From contig JAUCEF010000001.1 in the NCBI GenBank assembly GCA_033558025.1, positions 1,240,001 through 1,304,000 of the forward strand: DNA of 64,000 nucleotides, read 5' to 3'. Shown one piece after another: positions 44,371-53,300 of the stretch. The notes under the pieces are model-generated. The model was given only the letters and a program-made list of their open reading frames with translations. It searched no databases and was not told the origin of the DNA. Every line of letters starts with the position of its first letter. Position 1 is the first letter of the stretch. This DNA is from Phytophthora sp. 'mugwort' (Eukaryota; Oomycota; Peronosporomycetes; Peronosporales; Peronosporaceae). A program made the translations under genes and the position numbers.

Positions 44371-44622
44371 TGTTAAGATGTAGGACCGAGGTTGGAAGAG
44401 ACTTGGGTAGAAGGATGTAAAAGAAATTATGACTGAGTTGTTAGGAAGGCACAAGCAACTAGAACTAACTAGAACTGATAGCCAATCAACGATAGATGGA
44501 TACCTTATGTGGGTACACCTTCTGTGTGTACACAACACATAAGCACTTTTATACATCGTATAAGTATGTATGAGAGGTTGTGTATTAAACATAGTCGTCC
44601 TCAGCTGCTCATTTCTCCAACA
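44371..44622 (-). repeat. Copia 5' LTR (right)
   Basis: Plus-strand start TGTTAAGATGTAGGACCG, end TTTCTCCAACA. It carries the promoter side of the element, since transcription runs leftwards. Confidence 0.93.
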
Positions 44623-44627
44623 TGCTG
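44623..44627. repeat. Target-site duplication TGCTG (right)
   Basis: Exact match to 38042-38046, flanking the copia element. Confidence 0.9.
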
Positions 44628-45065
44628 ATAAGTATAAAATACAGTTACATTCTAACAAAATGTCCTTAGCGTATCTCCACCGGCAGGACCTAATAGCAAT
44701 TTTAACCTAAAAGACTCGCTTTACAGTAACTGCGTTCTATTTCAGTACAAGTCGGACACTATCTTAGGATTTGCTCTGTTGTAATGAAGGAATACGCTTA
44801 GAGCATCTCAACTCCGTCGAGGTAAACGCATCGATATTACTTGATAATGCGAATTTATTTTAGGGTTGGTAATTTATTTTTCCGCCGGGCTGCGCTATCC
44901 TGCTATCGCCAAATTATCTTCGTAGGCATACCCCTTTCGCGCTATACAGCGCAGCAAATAGCGCGACGGAAGGGTGCCGCGCTAAACGAGCAGACTAATA
45001 ATTATCAGATATTTATGATAATCGACTGATTCGTTTGAGCGCGCCAACAACGGGCAGGCGGCGCA
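44628..45065. other. Intergenic stretch at the left of the second Harbinger element
   Basis: No gene. A short self-complementary stretch around 44937-44974 (CGCGCTATACAGCGC...AAATAGCGCG) may belong to the end of the Harbinger element. Confidence 0.5.
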
Positions 45066-45890
45066 ATGGGGAGGAAGTCATCCTTTTCGGAGGAAGGAAA
45101 GACCCAGCTGTGCCGTGTATATCTGAAGGTTGACACCAACGCCACCTCAGGAACAAACCAGAGCTCAGGAAAATTTCTGGGAGCACATCTGCACGCACTT
45201 CAACGTCTTTTAAACCCACTGGGTCCACCACACGGGATCAAAAAATGCAAATGGCCCAAGGTCGCCGCTGGTGTTAAACGCATCACCAGCGCACTCGACA
45301 AAGTGGAACGTCGCTCCGACGCCAGCCGCGATGATGAAATCGAAGCAGTGCAGTGCATGTACAAGGCCGTGCAAGGCGGTGACGAAGCCTAGATGATCAA
45401 GCCTTTCAAGCTGCTGCACTGCTGGCGCATCCAGGAAACGGATCCACCCTGGATGTCGTTCCGTGTAGCGAAGACAGGAACGAGAATATGGCACCGGCCG
45501 GCACGATCCCAGCGGGTGCTTTGCGTCCAAGGGTAGCAAAGCCGCCAAAAGCTGAAGCCAAGACAACTGCTCTGGCCGAGCATTCATTTAAGGAGCTGGT
45601 CCAAGCCACGAAGGAGATGGCCCTAGTCAGCAGAAAGCGTGCTTGTGCGATCCACGCAGCTAGATTATGGCTCTTCAGACGCCAAAGAGTTATTCATGTT
45701 GCGTCGCCGTCAAGTGCTTCAAACAATTCGTGTCGGGCAGAACCACGTGAACGTGGCATTAACGAAGATGAAGTTGAGGTCCTTGGGGTGCTGCTATCGC
45801 GGTCGAAGAAGGGGATGATGTTGGACTGTCGTCATTTGCAAGAGCCTGAAGTTAGCATTGTCAAAACCTCAGGTGGAATGTGGCCGTGAT
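45066..45890 (+). pseudogene. Harbinger-associated Myb-like protein remnant
   Basis: This is the accessory Myb/NAM-associated type protein of a second PIF/Harbinger element. The start at 45066 gives MGRKSSFSEEGKTQLCRVYL, an SxxxxxQLCRxYL trihelix-like opening, then GTNQSSGKFLGAHL and KCKWPKVAAGVKRITSALDK. After YKAVQGGDEA a stop at 45390 interrupts; the frame continues as FKLLHCWRIQETDPPWMSF, a block typical of this protein. After more frame changes, SSDAKELFMLRRRQVLQTIR (about 45670-45730) gives the C-terminal part. It converges on the transposase at 46025-47130. Frame breaks mean it is not functional as assembled. Confidence 0.65.
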
Positions 45891-46024
45891 CAATATACGT
45901 CTAGCACAACAACAACAAAACCATGTAGTGCATGCAACGAATACGTGCATTGAAATATCAAACCACATTTGAGTATGATCAACTCATCTCACGACGCTCC
46001 TTTTGCTTCACTGGTGCTCGATCA

Positions 46025-47130
46025 TGTCATCCTAAATCTCCATGTGTGCCACTTCGGCTTTGAATGAGTGAGAGCTCAGTAAGCAACACGTCAAACGGTA
46101 AATCTTCCTTTGTTATTGAGCTGCACGGAGCACGAGCAATGTATTCGTCAGGATCCTCATTCTCTTCGTCCTCAATAATGGTTATGGAGTGCAACACAAC
46201 AGCGTCGTAACCTCTGTAGCATGTTATTCTCCCACTTGTACTGCTTGTCGTTCATCACGCACTCGTAGTCAGGAGCACTATAACGCAGCCAAATAACGAG
46301 AAGTGGAGATCGATCAACAACCTTTATGTCGTTGTTCGACCCGGACGCCTACAAACAAATGCCAAATCCAAAGGTTTTGCGAGGACACAGCTTCCATTAT
46401 CATTGAAGCGCTGCCATCACGGGCTTGGTATATGCCTCTTCACGCTGTTGGACAGTTTTCCACTCCCAGGGAGTGCAATCCAACGGACCAAACATGCCAG
46501 GAAAGCCACGGTTAGCATTAATGGCGGCGTGACGCGCGATAATAGCAGAAGTAGGCTCGCGAAAGTATTCCTCCACAAAACACTTAAGCACCGCAACCAC
46601 GAAACGTAGGAAGGTTTCTGATGCAGTTGTCTCCGCGATACGAAGATAGTCGCTCATTGCATTTGCGCACAAACCATAGCACAGTGTTCGTAGTGCTGCA
46701 GTAAGTAACCTTCTGCCTTGGAGAAAAGCCGAGGACATCAAGCGCATCTCGCCTCTGAGTGAAATACGAATCAGTCTCGGTGACAACGTTCAGAATGCGA
46801 TCAAAAGGCCGACTAGACATCCGGGAAAAAAAGCGACGCCGAAATAGTCTCTCAAGGTAGATTGGTGATGGCGAAACGTAGTCTGATAGAGTCTGTCTGC
46901 GGCTTCCCGCCCACGGTCGATGTTAGCGGCCTTGCCTTGATGCGAACCTCCTATGCGCTTCTTCGCGGGTCTCTCACAGGCCGCTGCTCTCATAGCGCAG
47001 ATGCCGTCGCAAATACAGCAGCTTCTGCAACGTCGTCATCGTCGACACGCGCCACATTCAACAGCTTCTCGACTATTCGGCTTGGGCTCGCCAGCTCATT
47101 ACCCGGGATTGCTTTAAAGCTGTTAGTTTA
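46025..47130 (-). pseudogene. PIF/Harbinger transposase remnant with internal deletion
   Basis: Read leftwards: KLLNVARVDDDDVAEAA (about 47070-47120), SSRPFDRILNVVTETDSYFT (about 46760-46820), ALDVLGFSPRQKVTY (about 46700-46745) and ASETFLRFVVAVLKCFVEEY (about 46560-46620). NRGFPGMFGPLDCTPWEWK (about 46455-46510) carries the first catalytic Asp (LDC). LWIWHLFVG and SNNDIKVVDRSPLL (about 46315-46360) cover the second Asp region. Then APDYECVMNDKQYKWENN (about 46240-46290) runs directly into VVLHSITIIEDEENEDPDEY (about 46145-46200), which is the normal C-terminal end. The block between them, with the third acidic residue (ERAFGVL-type), is missing, an internal loss of roughly 80-100 codons. The element is thus non-autonomous. 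Confidence 0.75.
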
Positions 47131-47146
47131 GGGCGACATGGGTGGA

Positions 47147-47156
47147 GGGGGGGGGG
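47147..47156. repeat. Poly-G run (10 nt)
   Basis: A run of 10 G at the right side of the Harbinger element, i.e. a C run on the strand of its transposase. Confidence 0.9.
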
Positions 47157-47454
47157 TCGCCAGATGTGGTATTTTATCTATCGTTTCTTGCAAGATACAG
47201 CTTTAGAGATAGCTTTTGGTGCGACGCGGTGGAGATCTCTAAAAGGCTCAACTGAGAGGCGCGAAGTAAGATATCCTTTACGTCGACAGCATGGCTACCG
47301 AATTCCTCGAGGAGCTGTCCCCCCGTGGTGCATCGCCAAAAAGGGGCAGCTTATCGAGGAAACCCGCTCAGGGCTGAAGGATCCTCATTGGTTATAACTA
47401 AACGTGCTCCTGGCCGCGCGCCGCGTGCCATTCAGATAAGTCCTGGCGAGAGCC

Positions 47455-47694
47455 TACGTGAGTACAAAGCAGAAACTTCTCATCGTGCTGGAGGCTGAAA
47501 CGCATCCTGCGAAAGCTGTAGCACGACGACACCGCGTGGACCCAGCTCAGATCCGACGCTGGGCAAAGAATCGGGCGAAGCTGGACGTTGGTGTGCTGAG
47601 GAAACCTCGGGCCAAGACGCTAAATGCAGGGCGAGCCCGGGCATACCCTGAGTTCTGCAGGCTAAGCTCTAAAATGCTCTTATACGTCGGTTAG
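47455..47694 (+). pseudogene. pogo/CENP-B-like HTH domain fragment
   Basis: The frame reads STKQKLLIVLEAETHPAKAV, then ARRHRVDPAQIRRWAKNRAK and RKPRAKTLNAGR, the helix-turn-helix DNA-binding opening seen in pogo-like transposases (psq/CENP-B N-type: K-L-x-I-V-L-E-A-E ... V-A-R-R-H-x-V-x-P-A-Q-I-R-x-W). It stops at 47694, before any catalytic domain. Its place inside the TA-flanked TIRs supports the assignment. Confidence 0.65.
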
Positions 47695-47708
47695 CATCAG
47701 GCGATGAA

Positions 47709-47960
47709 CTATGCCCTTGTTGCACTGTGAGCGACGGCGTTTTTGTCGGCCTTCCTTAGATCATCCGCTACCGCCGCCAACTTATTCACGTAATTCGCTC
47801 TCACCTCAGAAGCCGACGCGGCATGAAGCCCCACATGGCACGCTTGTGCTCCCAAGCGAATAACGTGCGCCTTTACGAGGTACTCGATCTCTCCATCATC
47901 CGCAATTACTGCCTCCCCTCTAATTACAACGATGTCGTCGACCTTGAGGTGTTGACGCAA
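47709..47960 (-). CDS. Unrecognised open frame inside the pogo-like element
   Basis: An 83-codon minus-strand frame (MRQHLKVDDIVVIRGEAVIA ... EVRANYVNKLAAVADDLRKA) with a regular amphipathic pattern and no stops. I do not recognise it and it may be fortuitous. It lies between the HTH fragment and the right TIR. Confidence 0.25.
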   Translation of the reverse strand: MRQHLKVDDIVVIRGEAVIADDGEIEYLVKAHVIRLGAQACHVGLHAASASEVRANYVNKLAAVADDLRKADKNAVAHSATRA

Positions 47961-48301
47961 ACCTCATGGACAGCGCAGCTTCTTCCTGCGCCTCCTTCAT
48001 CACAGCCTACGATGTCAACTACAGTGATTAACGGCGTCGGTCCTCCATCCTGTACAGAGAGACATCAGTATTGCACAACAAGAGACAACACACCACAGCA
48101 GCCATGCCATGAGCGCTCTGCTCTCTCTTGAGTCCAGCGCAAAATGCGAAATGAAGCTCATTGATATATAATTCTGGTCGAGGGGGGCAGCTCTTTGAGG
48201 AATTCCCTCAAAATCTTGCCCATCATTTTGTATAGCAAACCGGACTGAGGGGCAGCTCTTCGAAAGTAATTTGAGGGGGACAGCTCATCGAGTAATTCGT
48301 A

Positions 48302-49067
48302 CACCTGTACCGAGCGTTTTCGTTTCTCACCACTAGTGCTGAGCTGCTTCAAGCCGCTGAACTCTTTCTGTCACTGTTGCAGAGCCGCCCCGAACCGTGA
48401 AGCGGATCGTTCCTGACCACAATCTGCGGGCCATGGGTATCGTATTCGTCGACCCGAAATTCTGGTCGTCGGATGATGGCTCCACTAGGCATTCGCCATT
48501 GTTATTATCACACGACGTGCAACAAATGTAGCCTCCTTGTTTCTCTTCGATCAAAACACCACAAAAAAGCATTACCACACACGTCGCATGTGTGGGAAAC
48601 AAGAGAGGTGTCTCCTGCGCAACCACTGCACGTATTCATCGTTAGTACTGTTGGTGCTCTTCGCTCGGTATAGACGGCAGAAGCCAGCGCGGAACGACTG
48701 GTGCTCGCTGAGCTGTCGCAACTCGCTTTTAATATGGATTGAACTTGAGGCGTATTTATTGTGGATTGAAACTCTCAATTTGGGTGGGCACTATTAGTCT
48801 GGACCAGACTAATTAGGAACCCACACTAAATAGGAGTCCAGACTAATTACACTTGTTACTGTAATGTGCTTCGATTTTAGATTATCTGATTGGTCAATCT
48901 ATTTCCGTGCACTCAATTGATTTTTTACATTTCTATAAAAACAATTATTGTGTGCATCAGACAATTATGGTGCTCTACCTCAATATACAATTTAAACACA
49001 AGGTGGTGTGCGCCACAACGACATCAGAGCCCCTCATTTTCAGAGGTGATAACGAGACTACGGGAGG
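48302..49067. other. Intergenic stretch before the second gene island
   Basis: No gene. It holds a near-perfect palindrome (ATTAGTCTGGACCAGACTAAT, 48793-48813, given here as two 10-base arms around one base) and a third related copy GTCCAGACTAATTAC at about 48836-48850. The promoter of the AMP-binding gene lies at its right end. Confidence 0.6.
49034..49040 (+). promoter_or_regulatory. Candidate oomycete Inr (TCATTTT)
   Basis: CCTCATTTTCAGA around 49032-49044 fits the oomycete initiator pattern (TCATTYYNCA-like) and lies 28 bases before the ATG at 49068. Confidence 0.6.
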
Positions 49068-50220
49068 ATGCTCGCTCTGGTTCGCTCCAAGGGCCTGATG
49101 CGCGCGGCCATGGGCGTCCGCGCGGCCAGCACGGTGGGCGCCGCTCTGGACGAGGCGGTGGCGCGTCTGCCGCACAGGGAGGCGTTGCGCAGCGTGACAC
49201 AAGACGTGCGATGGAGCTTCAAGGAGCTTAACGCGGCCGTGGATGAGCTGGCCAACGGCTTCCTGGACCTGCAGTTCAGCGCGGGTGACGTGGTGGCCGT
49301 GTGGCTGCCTAACAGTGCTGAGAATTTACTCACGCATCTGGCGGTGGCGCGCTCGGGCCTCATGCTGGCCGTCATCGACCCGAGCGTGTCGGAGGCGGAG
49401 GAGCTCGCCTTCATCCTGCAGGACAGCCAGGCCAGCGGCCTCATATTCGAGCCCAAGCAGGCAGGTCGCAACCAGACGAAGATCGTGCAGGATCTCTTCC
49501 CGGAGCTCGCTACCTGTGAGAATCAGATACTGAGAGAGAATATATTGCTAGAGGGCTTTATTAACCTGTGATGTTTAATGATACAACAGTCCGCGAACGC
49601 ATGGAAGTGTTCCGCCCCAAAAAGTTCCGCCACCTGCACAGCGTCATCACTACGAGCGGGGATCCGGTGGAGGGTATGATTAACCTCAATGGAATGATGG
49701 TCAACAGCGCTGAGCCTTACACCATGAAGGCCGTGGGCAAGACTCTTAGCGACAAGACACCGCTCGCCGTCATGTATTCGAGTAATGTTTTAATTTTAAA
49801 CTGGACGTGGTCCTGACACGAGTTGCTGGTTGCTAACTGTTTTATTCCTGTTTGGTTTATTGCAGAGGTGGCGGGTCAGAACCCCAAGAAGGGCGCGGTG
49901 TTTACACACGGCGACCTGCTTAAGGGTGCCGAGATGCTGGCCAAGAGGTTGGAGCAGCTACGTCTTGTGTTTTTTATTTGTTGTGCTAAAGTTTTATTTG
50001 ATTTGTTTACATTGGCAGCCTGAACCTGACTGCGGCGGACAAGATCTTGCTGACTGGCGAGGAGACTGGTGTGTCCCTTGGTCCACTCGCTGCCTTCAGT
50101 CAGAGCGCGCAGGTTGTGCTGCCGTCCACGGAATTCAACAAGGACGCTGTGCAGAAAGTTATGAAGGACGAGCACTGCACTGTTGTAGGCAGCGGTCTGG
50201 AGAACTTCAAGCGCGTGTAA
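49068..50220 (+). CDS. Shortened AMP-binding (acyl-CoA synthetase-like) protein
   Basis: Exons 49068-49515, 49590-49781, 49866-49947 and 50019-50220 join in one frame of 307 residues; the introns are 74, 84 and 71 bp. The third donor (GTTGGA) is weak but gives KSLNLTAADKILL across the splice, as in the family. The N-terminus is basic and hydrophobic (MLALVRSKGLMRAAMGVRAA), possibly mitochondrial. The body matches the first half of the ANL adenylating domain: WSFKELNAAVDELANGFLDL, GDVVAVWLPNSAENLLTHLA, VIDPSVSEAEELAFIL. The phosphate-binding A3 motif, normally YTSGTTGxPKG, is here YSKVAGQNPKKGAVFTHGDL, so key Ser/Thr/Gly residues are lost. The protein then stops about 80 residues later, without the A5-A10 motifs. 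It probably cannot adenylate and may be a regulatory or binding paralogue, or a decayed gene kept in frame. It converges on the HECT gene, 174 bp apart. Confidence 0.75.
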
Positions 50221-50394
50221 GCTCGAAAAGCGACAGATCCAGCAGCTCACTTGAGCAAAAGGAAGAAAACACTCAACCAACTTGAAGCAAGAGGGAGTCA
50301 AGTAAGCGCTCGCATTGTTTTGTTTTCTTCATTGTTTTCTTGTTTTCTTCCATCCATCCATCACTGTATAAAACTACACAATATTCCAGATTGT

Positions 50395-53300
50395 TTAAGC
50401 CATGAGGATCCCACCAAGCCCAAAGGTGATCGTAGCAAGCAGCATGGAACGCATCGTCTTGCGTGAAGTATAAGGCGGGAGTTCGACCGAGAAGAAGCAC
50501 GTGTGAGCAACTGGTAGACTGCGTATGGCATCGCGACCTCCTTTCTTGGACAATTTGAACGGCTGCGACCACTTCCCACGTGGTAAACGACTACGACCCC
50601 ATGCAAAGCGTACAAAGTCTGCGCGTTGCTCGTCCGAGAACTCGCCCAGTGCTTCCCAGAAGAGCTGCACAGTCACATCGTCCTCTGCGTAGCCGTCGTA
50701 GCGTGTGTGACGTTGCCAGAGTTCCAAGTCGATTCGAGGCGAGCCACAGGCGAGGATTTCGAGCTCTTGCCACGTGAGAAGCGTCAAAACACGTCGAGGA
50801 AACAGCGTGGCGAACCCTCGAGCCATCGCAGCCACTTGAGCACTGCATTCCTCCAGACGAGCACCTTCTGCTAGTCGGCAATACTCCAATCGGTTGTAAA
50901 AACCGACAGTGACATGACGTCCACCAGGTATTAATTCAATCTCCTCTCCAGTACACGACGAAGCAGTGAACCGCAGCTCGAGCCCAGCAAAAGCAGTAGC
51001 AAACTCGTCCTCCGTCGAGATGCCATCGTTCTCACAATTAGCAATCCCGTCCAGCATCTGGATGAACATGGCGTCCGTGTCTTCCAGATCAGCGCGAGTG
51101 AGTGGTTGACCCAGTAGCTGTTTCCACACTAGAGACGGTAGCATGAACGGGAAGTCGCCGTGTGTACGCAGCGAGATGCCCACTAATTGACCCACAAACG
51201 CGAACATTTGGATCGCCACTGGAGACGTGCACTTTGGATTGGGCAGATACATGCCACGGTTATTGCCAGTGTCGTGCTGCCCATTGGGACACAAGACGAA
51301 CAAACTGAAGTGAGGCGAGAACAAATCGTCCACGATGGACGTCGCGCCTTCACGGTAGACGCCGCCCCAGTCGACACCTTCTTCGCCACGGAACTTGACA
51401 CTAAACAGTCGACCTTTGCTGTCAATTTGACGTCTCAAAAGCACGGGATCCACCAAATGCAGTTGACGAAAGGCTTGCGCAAAGAAACATTCCGATACCG
51501 ACGGCTCCAGCTCGCGATCATCCCGTGATTCCAGCGCCTGCATCCGGTCAAGCGTGATACGCGCGGTTTGCTGCTGTTGCGAGCCTCCGGATGTCTCTCC
51601 AGGGACATTTGTCGCCTCGATCGCTGCTTCTACTAGTGCGCTCTTGACGTCAAAGAAGATGCAATGACTCAGTTGTCGCAGTCTGTGTGCGATCGTCCAG
51701 GGCGACTTGGTATCACGCAAATCCAGCAGAGACAAGCAGTGCTGGAGGCTCCGGTTCAGGTACTTCAGTAATGCAAAGCGAAGCTGCAGCGACTCGAGTG
51801 ACAGACTCAAGAGCTGCGAGCATCGCAAGCCGTCTAGTGTTTGGTTGAGCTTGATGTCAGCTGGTTGCAGCTCTACGGAATGCCTCGTACTCGCTGTAGT
51901 GGCTGGTGACAGTGACGCGGCAGACTCGACGTGATTGTTGACCCAGTCTACAAGCTGTAAGTCCATCTCTTGCGTCCAGTGCTCGCGCTCCATCGACTCG
52001 TCCGGGTCTGTTTGCCGCACAAGAAGCTTCTGGAGAAGCTGTTCCATGTCGTGGACGGTCGCGCGAGCAAGCTGCCTCTCCCTTGGAATCCCTAGAGCGT
52101 TCACTGTTGCTGCAAAGCCAAAGTGAGCACCAGCATTCTCATCAGCATGGAACGTGTACTCGAGGTTGTTGCCATCGTGAGAGATGGGAGCTTCGGGCCA
52201 CTCGCTCTCCCCAGCGTACGTCCGGTTGCTGCGGATTTCCTTTATAGTCTCAGCAGCGCCGTTTTCACGAACAACGAGTCTATAGGTGGCCAGTTCCAGT
52301 CGCGACATTCCCTGTCCATGACCAGGTGCGAGTGAACAGCGTGAGTCGAACGTGATCCGAAGGACTTGCGCACCTTCAAACGCCACGACGCCGCTCAATT
52401 GAGTGCCAGGAGTATACGGATGCGACGTCTCGATGACAGTAGAAGAACCGTAGACTTCCAGCCATATTGCCACCAGGATGTGCTGAGGCAGACGCGTGCT
52501 TTGACCCGTTAAAAAGCGTGTGAGATCCGAGACGTCGTTGAGACTGTCACGGACGTGCTTGCGTTCAAACGGCACGGGCAACTCGAACGGAGCAGTTAGA
52601 AGTGGCTTTGACCTGGCGCTGTCACGCTTGGATTCGAAAACGGACGAGGCGGAAGAAATCATCATCGAGAGTTCCACCAACTGCAGCAAGTGCGCTGAAA
52701 GAAACACCTTGCCGCTCGCTCGGTCCACCTCTGCACGCGTTAACGCTAGTCGAGCAATCGAGTCCAACGCGTCCAGTTCTGGTACTTGTGCTGCTGGGAA
52801 CAGCTCCGGTTGATGCAGCAATTGCTGCAGTAAACGTACCACGCGTCCTTTAAACGGAGCTCCTGGTGAGCGGAGATAACGCACCAAAGCCCCATAGATT
52901 TTGCGATTATGCACAGCTCCATGGGCGACCAGCTCGGTCGCGTTGTTCAGCAGCAGTTCTAGTACCCAGCAAGCCCATTCCAGCGAGGGACTGGCCAACA
53001 CTTCCGACTCATTTGTCCAGCGGATATTCGCCATAGGCTTCACTTGGAAGCGATAACCATAGCCATGATCTTTTGTGACGTTCTCTTCAGAAGCCGTAAA
53101 GCGGAACCAGAACTGGTGAGAATGAATGATCAAATCTGGGATTAAATGTCCCGAAGTCGTCGTGGTCTGGTCCAGAACGCCAATCCGATCCTCGCACTCG
53201 TGGTCAGCGAAGAACGTGAGCTTAGCTTTGGGACCCAAGCGACAGCGATGGTCAAACACAATACGTAAGCAACGATAAGAGCTGTCAATACTAACAGCTC

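Larger units (their letters stand above)
38047..44622 (-). mobile_element. Full-length Ty1/copia LTR retrotransposon
   Basis: The element is bounded by LTRs of about 250 bp (38047-38296 and 44371-44622) in the same orientation, with short inverted ends TGTT...AACA and a 5-bp target duplication TGCTG on both sides. Gag and pol are on the minus strand, so the right LTR is the 5' LTR. I count about 16 differences between the LTRs (roughly 93-94 percent identity), which means it is not a very recent insertion. Pol has the copia order protease, integrase, RT, RNase H. About 1.5 kb between the end of pol and the 3' LTR is not explained. Confidence 0.93.
47298..48299 (+). mobile_element. TA-flanked pogo-like (Tc1/mariner) element
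   Basis: The terminal inverted repeats are 47299-47325 (starting CGAATTCCTCGAGGAGCTGT) and 48273-48299; they match at 23 of 27 positions and are flanked by TA on both sides (47296-47297 and 48300-48301), the target of the Tc1/mariner superfamily. Extra copies of the TIR motif GGGGCAGCTC lie inside at 47343, 48180 and 48247, so the termini are reiterated. Only an HTH N-terminal domain is recognisable within (47455-47694); no DDE core is seen, so it is non-autonomous. Confidence 0.7.

Noticed and set aside
48793..48850. Small palindrome cluster as a complete MITE
   Set aside because: Only about 58 bp, with three short related pieces and no clear ends or target duplication.
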